From: Pyrocephalus nanus
Taxonomy: Eukaryota > Chordata > Aves > Passeriformes > Tyrannidae
DNA: 64,000 bases
Assembly (NCBI GenBank): GCA_038380795.1
Contig: CM076276.1
Coordinates: forward strand, 14,832,001 to 14,896,000
Reading direction: 5' to 3'
A program made the translations under genes and the position numbers. This document shows, in pieces, positions 35,683 through 46,862 of this stretch. The notes under the pieces are model-generated. The model did not search any database, was not told where the DNA came from, and worked only from the letters and a program-made list of their open reading frames with translations. The stretch's first letter is position 1. Every line of letters starts with the position of its first letter.

Positions 35683-38600
35683 AAAACCTTACTCTGTCCA
35701 CCTTTGGACGGGCTGAAACTCAGTTTGTCAACCCAGCTTGAAAGCCCAACTCCATCTTGGGTTTCTCCCCCATCCCCACCTGTTGGTGGTTATTTATCCA
35801 CCAAAACCCCTGGATGGGACTCTCAGGATCCAGCCAAATCCAGCCTGTGCATCCCCTCCAGGAGCAGCAGCTCAGCATTCCCTGGCGTGTCCCGGTTCCC
35901 TGGATATCCACAAACAAAACAAAGGAACTCCGTCTCTCCGGAGACACGTCCCGAGCACGGAGCCAGCCCAGGCCGTGCACGGGGCTGGGTGCACTGAATC
36001 ACTCCCCCAGCTGCAGATGAAGCAATTTGGGTCAAATATTCCCCCTGGCCTCCAGCCACCACCTTGTCTTGCCTTTCACCTGCTCTGCCTCGGCTCAGCC
36101 TTGGCCTCACAGTGGCTTCCAGGTGAAGTGTGTGGGGTTGGAGGTGGCACCTGCTCAGCCAGGGTTACCTCAGGAATCTGCTGGGTTGGGTTTATTCCTG
36201 CTTGTTATGATGTCATTTTTTATTCCTGGCTAATTTTTATTGCAGCTGAAGGCAGAGGACAGAAAGCAGCATTAGCAGAGCCCTGCTGAGCTATTAATGT
36301 TCCCCGTGGGTGCAGAGGGAATTTAGACACTCAGCAAGTGTACAGAGGGGTCCATAAAACGTGCCTGGGCTATTCCAAGAGGGGCAGCACCGAGGGGCTC
36401 GTGGGGGCCACCCCAGCTCCGTGGGCAGGGATGGGATCAGAGCAGCTCCAGCTCAGCAAGGCTGGGCCCAAGGGACCTTCCTGCAGGATGACATCAGTAG
36501 CATGAGGATGCTGAGTGTACTGTCTGGGAATCTCGGAGACGAGGGGATGGTTTGTTTGGTTGTTTTTTTTTCTGGGAGATTATGTGTGTGATAAAATATG
36601 TTCTGGGGCTGCCTGTGCTGCGAAAGCCACGGTGCCTGCTTTTCCAGCACCTGGGAAGTGGGAAGCTCCTGTGCTGAGGTGAATGTGGGGCTGGGCTGGG
36701 GCTTCTCCATCTCCCTGCCCACTTGGTACCTGGGCTTGCTCTGGGCTGGGACCCCAGGTAGGGGTGAGAGATGCTTTTCTTCTGCCAAAATAAGGTCAAA
36801 AATGCCCCACTCGTGTTCCCTGAATCCCTGTGCTCTTCTCCAGGGATGTGCTGGATGTCCTGTGGGGTTCTGCTCCTTCAGGGACTGTCCTATGGCTCTG
36901 GCAGGAGGAGCCATAAGAAGCTCCTCCAGAGGGGCTTTATCCATGTTGTCCCTTTCTCCTTGTCCCTGCTCCTGCAGTTTGGGTGATGCTTCAGGCAGCT
37001 CTGGGATGCAGCTTTGTATGGCAACAAAACCCGGTGTTTCCAAGCATTCCTGACAGGGGATTGTACCCCAGAAGGGAGACTGAGGTGGGAGAGGGAGCAG
37101 AGGGGATGCAGCTGGGAGCCTTCCCAGAGCTGTGGGAGAACGTGGAGTCTCCAAGGACGGAGGGAGTGACCCAGAGTCTCGTGGGGATGGATGAGGGCTG
37201 GAGGTGGAAGGCAGAGGACTTTGCTGTTCAGCTCTGCTCTGGTTCTGGTGTGCAAAGCAGGAACAAAAATGGGGGGAAGAGATCAGGAAAGTTCCACAGG
37301 GAACTCTCCCTGTGGGGACAAACATTCACCAGTGGACTGGGGGAGGCAAAGACGATCCAGTTCCTAAACTGGGGGTGAGCTGGAGAATGGAGGGCTGGCC
37401 CTGGGCAGCTGGGGGTCAGCTGTGGGGATGTGTGGAGGGAGGTGAAGTGCTGATGGAGATCCCAGGGACAGAGCTGGGCCCCAGCCAGGGCTGGGCACTC
37501 AGATTGCACCTCCCACAGAACCGCATCGTGCTTGGCAGCGCCCGCCCCGCTGGCAGCCCCTCCAGCAGGCTCCAAGGGAGCTCCTGGGAGCAGCCAGGGC
37601 AACCTCTGGAGCCAGGGTGGGACAAGAGGAAGGAGCAGGACTCCCATCATTTTTGGTGGGGGCGTTGGGTCTGTCCTGCAGGCAGAGGGGCACCCAAATG
37701 GGTGGGAGAAGGGACTGAGCTGAGCGTCACCCTCACCCCTGGGGGCAGAGACCCAAGTCATGACCCTTTGTCTCTTCACAGGGCACTTCAGGATGGAGGA
37801 GGGAAATTGGGACAGTTTGCCCCATTCCCAAACCAGCCTTGGTGCCCACTGTGCCCGCCCAAGGATTTTGGCTGCTGGGAAGGGATGCTCAGAGGGACTG
37901 GTTTTTCCAACCAGCTGAGCCCAGGGTGAAGCTCCTTTAACCCCCCCCCCCAAATTTGCTCTGATTCAACATTTTATCCAAACCAAAGACATTTTAATAT
38001 GGGGGAAAAGCAGAATTTTAACATCAATGAGGATCTTTGGTAAATCATTCAGATCCCCCAGCATCCCCCAGCACAGGGGAGGCTGGAGCTGCTCCAAAAC
38101 TCCAGTTTTAACCCAAAGAAGCTAAAAAGAAACAAACAAAACCACCAAAAAAACACACTTGGCCGTGGTTTTTGCCGCCCCCTTCCCCCTCCTTTTTGAT
38201 CGTCTCTGTCTTGTACAACCCTGGTCTAGGCAGATAACTGAGGGTCTCACCCAGCTTTTCAAAGTAGCTGGAGGAAGAAAGCAGCCTTTGTGGAGGGCTT
38301 TCTGAAGGTCTCTGTTCTGGGAAGGTTGGAAATAGCACAAAAACATCCTTTCTCACTATATTGTGTCGCTTCCAGCTCTAAGCTCCACCACGACCCAGAT
38401 GTTTAGATGCTGATGCTGAAAAGGAAAATAAGAGCCACGGGGAGAAAGCCAGGAGAGGGGGGGGATCTGGGTGGAACTGGCTTCCAGAAACCTGCACTGC
38501 TTTGGTACAGTGTCTTTAGTTTAGAAACAGGGAAGAGAGCTAGAGGAGAAGACTCAGAGATTGTGAATTAATATCTTAATTGGTGCAATGATGGCCAGCT

Positions 38601-39000
38601 GCCAATCTCCTTGTCTTCATCCCTATAGTTTAATTTTAAGACAATATCCTGCGTCTTCAGCCTTGAATATGTTGAGGATTTGGTGCTATCAGGCATTTTT
38701 TTTTCTGCTTTTTGATCCCATTTTCCCTTTTTCACTGCATTGCTCCCAAGTTTCCCCAGTCTTTGGACCATTATTGGTGGGAGTTCATTGCACTGCTTTT
38801 AAAATTGTCATTATCCAGGAGGAGGAGGGACCTCCTCGGATGGATGTATGGAATAACTCTGTTCTTACCTAATTGATTGGACAAGGGAAGTTAAGTGTGA
38901 AACTCCTCCTTATTGTCCGTGTCCTCTCTCTAATTATCCCAGCTCAGCAAGAACGTCCCAAATGTGCAGGACAGGCCCTCTCTACTTGTTCTGCCTCAGC
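35683..39000. other. Intergenic stretch
   Basis: Mostly G/C-rich unique sequence. The long reverse frame 36453-37325 has no recognisable domain and overlaps equally open frames on the other strand. 37970-38900 is AT-richer and unique. No gene recognised. Confidence 0.65.
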
Positions 39001-42000
39001 AGGAATTTCTCCAAATGTCCAGGCTGCTAATCCAGCCCTTCCAGAGGGGTCTGGGCGCGGGATTTTGCAGTCAGACGGAGCCGAGCTGATGTGGGAAGGG
39101 GGTGACCCCCCCCCCCCCCCCCCCCTCCCATCCTGTGTCTGTGCCTGTCCAGCTGCTGGGACGTGTGTCCAGCTGGATTTTGGGCTGGGATCAGACCAAG
39201 TGCACCCAGATGCTGGTGGTGGGGGAGGCCCGAACCCACCGCTGCCAGAGCACAGGTTGTCCTGGCCAAAGCCTGGAGCAGGAGGTGGATGAGCTGAACT
39301 CATCCCTGCTCTGGCAGAGGAGCCAGACGAGCTGCTCCGGCGCTGATTTTTTTGGAGCTGAGCTCCCACGCCTGGCTCCGCGCTTGTCCCGGGGTCCCGC
39401 GGCCACCTCTGCAGAGGGGAGAGGGGACATTCCCATCCTACGCTCTCCTGCCTTCTCGGAGAGATTGGGGCAGAGATTGGGATGGTTGAAAAGCAGAGCC
39501 TGGAGCCTGCAGAGGTTGGGAGCTGGAGCGACGAGGCCGATGCGAGTCTGGGGTGGCAGCAGGCAGATGGTGGGGCCGGCTGGGAGGAGGAGCTGGAGCC
39601 GGGAAGGTGTCCCGGGAATGTCCCCGGGCACCCATGCGGGGTGTCCTGCACGTCCCTGCGATGGGGTTATTGCAGGGATGGGCTGCGTGTCCCTGGTTCC
39701 AGGGCCATCCCCCTGCCCTGCTGTGTGGGTGCTGCAGTGTCGTGGGCTCAGCTGCCCCGGAGGGGACACCCCCACTTTGGGGCTCTGGGGACAATTTTGT
39801 GCTCGTGTTTGCTGCAGGTCCCTCACCGTCACAACTGTCCCCAAGCTCCCTCAGTGCCACCCCCGCTTCTCCGGGCAGGAGCCCCGCACAGTTCCTCCCC
39901 ATCCCACCCCTTCCCTGCCTCCCTCTGCCCCTGCTCGTGCCTAATTCAATTTGCTGCTCCCCGAGCGGCTCCCCATAGCCTGACCATTAACAAATGGACT
40001 TGGCCGGAGGCCTGGGCGACCATTTGGATGCTGAAGCTGCTGCCAGGCGGGCCCGGGCACCCTGGAGGCGGTGGCAGTGCCAGCACCCCGCGCTGGCATC
40101 CCGGAGAGCTGCCAAACCCCGGCGGGGCCGCTGCCAGCGCCGGCAGAAAGGGGCGAGGGAGCCGCACACAAAGAGGGGTTTTATAGCCCAGCCGGGCACC
40201 TGACACGGGGAGGAGGGAGGGCTGAGACGTGCTTAGCCCCGATAATCCCCAGTTTGAGTTTAATATATTATTTTTTTTTTGTTTTTTTTTTTAATCAGAA
40301 GCACAGCAACAGCTGGGGCTGAGGCTTTCCAGGAGATGAACTCATGAACAACTGTTCAAAATAACTTTATTCGTGCTGCTATTAGATCAGTGCACTGGGG
40401 AGCCACCAATTATTTGTGATTACTCGAGGCAGATAAGGCTGGGGCAGAGCCCAGAGCCGCCAGGGATCGAGGGCACCTCCTGGTTTGGGTGTTTTAGGTG
40501 GGCAGGTCACGGGCACCCGGCACTCATGGGAGCCCCCAGCACCCATGGGAGCCTCCAGCACCATCCAAGCTCCCTCCATGGTGCTCAGGGATCATCCATG
40601 GGGAAGCACAGCTGGGAGCTCTCAGGATGAAGGGACATTTGCAAGCAGAGTTGTGCCATTTCTGTGCCATCAGCAGTGGTGCTGCAGAGCTAATTAACCT
40701 GTCCAAAGCTGGTCTGTCCATCTCCTTGACGAGCCCCAGAGCCAGCAGGGCACCAGCTCGGGGAGAGCTGCAGGATTTGGAGCAGGTCCCTCCCCAGGGA
40801 TGCCCAGGGAGCAGCACCCCAGGGTCTGAGCAGGGCAGTGCCCACCCCATCCCACAGACCAGCCTTGAACCCCTCAGCCAGCTGAGATCAGCGCCGGCCA
40901 CTTTTCCTTTCCAACATGACCTCAGGCACAAACCTGAGCTCGAGCTGTGTTTGCCAGCGGGATAATCTCCCAGGGGAACGAAAGGTGGAAGCTGAACCAG
41001 GAAAAACTGGGCTGCAGGGCCCGGGCTGCTCTGGCCAGCAGACAGACTGCATGAGCTAATAGGTCTTTTCCATTTCTCGCTCCTGTGATTCAAGAAGTCT
41101 CGTCACCGGGGAGTTTTTAAAAATAGCCCTGGATGAAACAGAAGACGGGGGATGAGGGACCAGGCCTGCCTTGGCTGGGAGGCAGCTCGGCCTAACAGCG
41201 CTTTTCCATCGGGCTGTTCCATGATTAATCGAGACAAGAGCAGAAAAGGAGAAGGAAATTGATAAACACAATGGTAATTCCATCCAGGGCCTGCCTTAGT
41301 CAGGTTATTAGAATCCTGACATCATGTCTTGAAAAGAGGACTGGAAATAAATCTCTGGGAGATAAGATCTGCTGGCTGGGGGTGGGGAGGTGCACCAGGC
41401 TGGCGGGGCCGTGGTGGGGGTCCCCTCCCCAAAAAGCTGTTTCTCCCAGTTTTGCTGGGTCTCAAACCAGCACCAGGGACATGTGGCTTCCGTGGAAACC
41501 TCCCACCTTCTTCAGCCTCTGCTCCTCGGCTCGTCCTGCTAAAATCACCCTCCACACCCCGACAAAAGCAATTCTGAAGGAATCTCCAGGTGGGTGGGAA
41601 GTTCATTTCCTGTGGTCACTTAATCAGAGCAACCACTGGGAAGTTTGGGATTGGCTCCAGCAGTGGGGGAGTGCAGTGTGTGGATAGCTGTGGTCTCCTG
41701 GGGATGCTCCACCACGGGGTCCTCACCCGCTGTCCCAGTGTCCCCACACTCCAGAGGTGCAGCTCAGGTGGGATGGGATGTCTCGTGATCCAGATCAGGA
41801 ATTTTTCCATCCCTTTGGCCTTTATGGCTAATTCTGAGGGTGGGGGTGGGAGAGAGGAGCGAGGTCACTCAGGAATGTCTCAGCCCACAGACCGTGTCCA
41901 GCCTCAGCACTGGGAACTCGGGAATCGCCGTTTCCAGGAGGAAAATGAAATATTCCCCCCTTTTTTCCCCTAAATGCCTCCACTAATGGTCATTCTCAGT

Positions 42001-42624
42001 CTGGGATAGATTTGACTCCAGCCCCCAGAGCTGCTGCTACCAGGGATTTCCTAGGAGTCCATAGGGCCTTTAATCTTTCCCTGTGCAAACAGGTCTGGTG
42101 TGACCCCAAATCCCGACCAGCCCCTGCTCGGAGCCGGCCCTGGCTGAGCTCCAGATGGGGAATTTCTGTCCTGTCTGTGTCCCTGCAGCTCCATCCGTGG
42201 AAATCAGAGCTGCTTTCCCCACAGCCCCTGCTCCCAGCCCAGCAAGGATGTTCTGCAGAGTGAAAATTGCCTTTTCCTTCCTTTATTTGCTTTAACAGGC
42301 GATTTTTTGCTCGTGAGCACACACCCCATGGCTTTTCCACGTGCAGCCCCTGTGCCTCCCTCCCCTCTCACTGTCACCCTGATGCACAATCCCAGACAAA
42401 TCCCACCTGTAAAGGAGGAATCCAGGCACACAGCTCTGCTGCACCCTCCAAAGGGCTGGCCCTCTCCAGCCCAGGAAATTCCTGGGCTACTTTTGGACCC
42501 TGCACAAGACTGAGTGGGCTGAAACATGTTGAAAAAACATGTTATTGCAACATTCAGGGAGCAAAGGTTCGGATGCTGCACCCACAGATCTCCCACAGCA
42601 TCTCTCAGCAGCCTGAGCAGATTA
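39001..42624. other. Intergenic stretch
   Basis: It contains the poly(C) run, a CpG-rich patch at about 39980-40165 followed by a T-rich tract near 40270-40292, and a unique block at 41050-41290 with SOX-like ACAATGG. No gene recognised. Confidence 0.65.
39106..39125. repeat. Poly(C) run of 20
   Basis: A homopolymer C tract on the + strand. Its length is likely to be unstable or uncertain in assembly. Confidence 0.97.
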
Positions 42625-42768
42625 TTTTTTAAATATATTATATTATGATATGATATTAAATATATATTAGGAGATATAAATTGAATATGTTATTATGTGA
42701 TATATATATAGGGGGGTTAAATATATATATTTTAAATATATATATATATATATAATTTTTTTTTTTTA
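42625..42768. repeat. AT-rich (TA)n-like low-complexity tract
   Basis: An almost pure A/T region with TATATATA runs, a GGGGGG interruption near 42711-42716, and a closing T run. It is capable of cruciform or hairpin formation. Confidence 0.95.
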
Positions 42769-42967
42769 CAAAGCAGTGCCCAGCCACTCACTCCAACATC
42801 CAGGATGCAGGGATGGGTTATCACAACATCTTTAAAAATCCTGTGTGTGCTCCCTGGGAGGATCTGCAGGCGACAGTGCCCTCTAGTGCACCCCCTCCCC
42901 AGCCCCCCTGTAGCAATAACTCACGAGCTCATTAGCTAATTGGCATCCTAACAGTTTTTAGGTTTGG

Positions 42968-43012
42968 GGCTGGACTGGATGAGCTCAGAGGTCTCTTCAA
43001 ACCAAATGGCTC
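42968..43012 (+). mobile_element. CR1 terminal fragment (short)
   Basis: GGGCTGGACTGGATGAGCTC followed by AGAGGTCTCTTCAAACC, the 3' end of a CR1. The terminal octamer repeats are lost. Confidence 0.55.
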
Positions 43013-43395
43013 CATCTTTCCACCTGAACCCACCTCTCTGGGTGACCCCAGGGATGTCAGTGTTATCCCTGCAGGGAATTTCCACCTTCCCATTCCCACA
43101 CACTTTTTATTTTTGCAGCTCCCTCAGAGGATGAGGAGGATGAGGAGGACGAGGTCTGTGGACACTGGATCCTGTCATGGAGCGAGTCCTGAGTGCCCCT
43201 TCTCCAGGCTCAGGTACAATCAGCTGCCCCCTTCCCTGCCCTCTGTCTCTCCAGTCTCTCAGCTCCTCAGACACTGCCCAGGCGAGCTGGGACATCCCTG
43301 GATGATGCTCCTTCTTGATGAGCATTTCATTAATTACTCCTCCCAGCAGAGACTCAACTTCTCTGCTCCAAGTTCTTGCCTTGGGATGAAAATTG

Positions 43396-43570
43396 CAGAA
43401 TCATTTAGGTTGGAAAAGCCCATCCAGCTTAGGCTGGATGGAGTCCCCACCCCTGGAGGTGTCCAAGGAATGACTGGACATGGCCCTCAGAGCTCTGGGC
43501 TGGGGGACAAGGTGGGCATGGGGCACAGGGGGGATCCTGGAGGGCTTTTCCAACCTCAGTGATCCTCTGA
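43396..43570. mobile_element. Composite CR1: reverse terminus joined to forward 3' end
   Basis: The first 30 bases (CAGAATCATTTAGGTTGGAA and on) are a reverse CR1 terminus. From about 43426 a forward CR1 (GGATGGAGTCCCCACCCCTG to CCTCAGTGATCCTCTGATGG) follows directly. Two insertions in opposite orientation abut. Confidence 0.7.
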
Positions 43571-45499
43571 TGGAAAACCACAGAGATGCCAGAGCATCCC
43601 CTGCTGCCCAGGCTGGGGCTGAGGGAGGCAGGAGGATCCAGCAGGGCTGTGGCTGCAGCTGTTTGAGAGCTCCAGGGCAGGGAAGGGTTTCACCGCAAGC
43701 ACATTTATTTTCCTTGGCCCTGACAGGTCGATGGGCTCCTCCAGGACTTTTCATTAAGCACAGAAAAAAAAAAAATTTATGAGAGAGGATGAAAACTGAG
43801 TTTTACTGTCTGAGGTCTCGGGCAGCGCTGGTTCTGCAGACGTTTTTGTCATCTTGTGGGGGGGAATGAGAAGGTTTCACTTGCAGGTTTGGAGTCTGCT
43901 GCATTTTCCGGATCCGTCCCCGGCCCGGAGCGATGCCTGGAGCAACCCAAACCCCGGGGGGGTTCAGAACAAAAACCAAACACCTCGCAATTCATGTCCA
44001 GTGAAAAATAACGTGCATGTGATGTGAAGCGTTCTGGGGGGTTGATGCTAATTTTAGTGGTCGCCTTGGCTGCCTTTGAGGAAGTTGCTGGTGCTGCCAA
44101 GAGCAAATTTACCTGCTGATGAATGAGGAATCAGAGCACGAAATAAATAAATATCAGCAACACCTTTTTTTTTTTTTTCCCCCTCCTCCCCCTTTTTTTT
44201 GGCAGATCGGTGTCATCCAAGGTCACACATTTGGGGGGTGGAACTGTGGCCAGAGCTCAGTGCTGTGAAATCATGGTTAAGGCAGAGCAGCATCTTTGAG
44301 TGCTGAATTTTAAAAGAAAGGTTAAAGTAGGGCCTCCCAAAAACTCCTCTCCATTGGTCACATTTTGATGTTGGCATTAAGTGTCTTCTCTCCTCGTGTT
44401 TTCAGGCTTGGGAGAAGCTCACCATGAGCAACCTGGTCCAGTGGAAGGTCCATGGCAGAGGGATGGAATGAGATGGGCTTAAAGGTCCCTTCCAACCCAA
44501 ACCATTCCAGGATTCAGCAAAAATTCCTTGTTTTACTCCTGAAACCAGTCCTGCAAACTCCCATGGCAGGTACTGACCACTCTGTACTCGACCTTATTCT
44601 TCTGCACACGGAAAAATTGGGAAGTTGAGCTCTGAGATGGGGAAAAAGGAGGGTTTACTGACAGAACACATCAAGCAGGAAAGTCTTTTGTTTCCATCAG
44701 CTGTTTTTTGGAGAGCAGGAATGGTTCAATGGCTCAAACCTTCAGGAAGTTAGATGTGGAAATGGCTTGGGAGAAAACAGGCAGGAGCCTCCTGAAATGA
44801 CCCCTAGTCCCGTGAGCTCTGAGGGCAGGGAGTGTCACTCCTGCCTGTCCAAGCTGCTAATTACTTTCAAATAATTTATTTTCAATTAAAATGAAAGCTT
44901 TTTTTTTTTTTTTTTTTTAAAAAAAAGGAAATAAATCAGGAAGTTCTACCATTAAACCCCACAATTTTATTTAGGTGGAATACCAGCCACGCTGCAGGTT
45001 TGGAGATGGCCTGGAAAGATTTCAGGATTTGGGGATTATTTGATTGTTTGCTTTTTCCTCCCCCCTCTCTGTGGGAAGGGGATGTGTGAGGTGACAGCAG
45101 GAACACAACCTGCAGAGGGAGGAGGACAGAGGTGAAGTGGGAAGGATGGGACAAGCTGGATTTCCAGCAACCCTTGGAAAAATGATAAATGGAAGCTGTA
45201 ATTTTTATCAGGGAAGGGGAGGAGACCAAGGGTGAGGGAAGAAAACAATAAAAAAAGCATAAATTAAGGAGAGGTTTTAGAGGTGGGAGCAGAAAACGTT
45301 TGGCTCGTCTGGAACAGGAGTTTGTCTGGAACATGATCCAGGGAAGTGCCTGGAAATCACCTGCAAAAGGCTTTTCTAGTCAGTCAGGTTGGGGTGAAAT
45401 TCTGTGTCATGGCTGTGCTTCCCACTGCTCCCAAACACGTCCTGCAGCCACCACCCACAGCTGGTGTCCTGACCCAGGACAAGGGGAGTTGCTTTAGGC
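43571..45499. other. Intergenic stretch
   Basis: Unique sequence with T- or A-rich tracts at 43767-43779, 44165-44200 and 44899-44930, and one CR1 end at 44425. No gene recognised. Confidence 0.65.
44425..44516 (+). mobile_element. CR1 terminal fragment
   Basis: AACCTGGTCCAGTGGAAGGT, then GAATGAGATGGGCTTAAAGG and CCAAACCATTCCAGGATTC. Forward. Confidence 0.75.
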
Positions 45500-45732
45500 T
45501 GAAAGAGAGGGAATTTCAGTTTGATATAAAAAAGAAACCCTTCCCTGGGAGGGTGGGGAGGCCCTGGCACAGGGAAGTTGTGGCTGCCCCATCCCTGGAA
45601 GTGTCCAAGGCCAGCCTGGATGGGGCTTGGAGCAACCTGGGCTAGTGAAAAGTGTCCCTGCCCACGGCAGGGGGTGGCACTGGATGGTTTTCCAAGGTCC
45701 CTTCCAACCCCAGCCATTCCAGGATTCTGATT
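45500..45732 (+). mobile_element. CR1-type LINE 3' end
   Basis: It runs from CTGAAAGAGAGGGAATTTCA to CCATTCCAGGATTCTGATTTTG. An internal deletion relative to the other copies removes the TTGCCCAGAGAAG segment (GGCACAGGGAAGTTGTGGCT). Confidence 0.85.
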
Positions 45733-46629
45733 TTGAAGATGAGCATCCCCAGAGGATTTTATGGCTTGTTGTTGGAGTGGAATCACTCCAGGCTTGCATG
45801 AGCAAACCAAAGGAGTGGGAATGAACCAAACATCTCTCCATGACACATTTCCACCCACCACATGTTTCTCAAAGAGCAGCAGCCTCACAACACCCCAGAC
45901 TCACCAAGTCTCATCCTGACAGCCAAGTCTGGCTCTAAACCTGCCTGGTTTCCTTGGGTCTGAGTCCATCCACCGCTCTCTTTTCGATGCCAGGAATGCC
46001 TCCACAAGCCCAATTTCCCTGGTAATTGTGCTTTGGATTAGCTCAGGTCTCTCCTCCCCGTGCTGGAGGCTTGGTGGGGGCAAAACCTCCAGAGCTGTGA
46101 AATTCAGAGATGTAACAGATGTTGACACGCAGGGAAAACACGAGAGGCAGGAGCCTGAGACAATAAATCTGAAAAATTAACACGTGGGAGGACGAGAAAA
46201 GGAGCAATATGTTTTGGTAATCACTCTGAACTGCTGAACCCTCCTCCCGCCGCTCCAGGGGGCCGGGCACGAAGCAGATGTCACTCACCCCGTGATTAAC
46301 ACATTACTGGATTTCTGCAGTCCTTTAATAAAAGTTTGACGTAACATGCAGGTAATTGCTTCCAAATGGCAAGGTAACAATGTGGCCTTCTGTGGATGGC
46401 ATTGTTTGCAGCACCAGGTGAAAACTCCTCTTGCTGAAGACCCCGCGGCCGAGCAGCTGCTTTTGCCGTCGCTGCTCCCAACTCCAGGGACAAAGGAACG
46501 CCCTGGGAAGAGGCAGAGCCTTCAGTCTGGGAATGCTTTTTGCCCTTCAGGTGTCCAGATGAAGGGAGACTGCAAGAAAGATGCAAAGAGACTATTTACC
46601 TGGAGGGACAGGGCAAGAAGGAATGGCAG

Positions 46630-46862
46630 AGAGTGGGTTTAGATTGGATTTTGGGAAGGAATTGTTCCCTGGGAGGGTGGGCAGGCCCTGGCACAGGGTG
46701 CCCAGAGAAGCTGTGGCTGCCCCTGGAAGTGTCCAAGGCCAGGTTGGACGGGGCTTGGAGCACCCTGGGCTGGTGGGAGGTGTCCCTGCCCAGGGCAGGG
46801 GGTGGGACTGGATGGGCTTTAAGGTCCCTTCCAACCCAAACCATTCCATGATTCCATGACAT
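46630..46862 (+). mobile_element. CR1-type LINE 3' end
   Basis: It runs from AGTGGGTTTAGATTGGATTT to the terminus CCATTCCATGATTCCATGAC. It is well preserved with little decay, so likely one of the younger copies. Confidence 0.88.

Noticed and set aside
36453..37325. 290-codon reverse open frame
   Set aside because: Low-complexity Pro/Ser content, no family resemblance, equally open frames on the other strand.
39102..39944. 280-codon forward frame beginning in the poly(C) tract
   Set aside because: Starts in a homopolymer (polyproline) and overlaps long frames in two other frames; no domain.
43119..43192. Acidic mini-frame (SEDEEDEEDEVCGHW) after a good acceptor, ending in TGA
   Set aside because: Only about 23 codons and generated by a short GAGGAT/GAGGAC repeat; no partner exon recognised.
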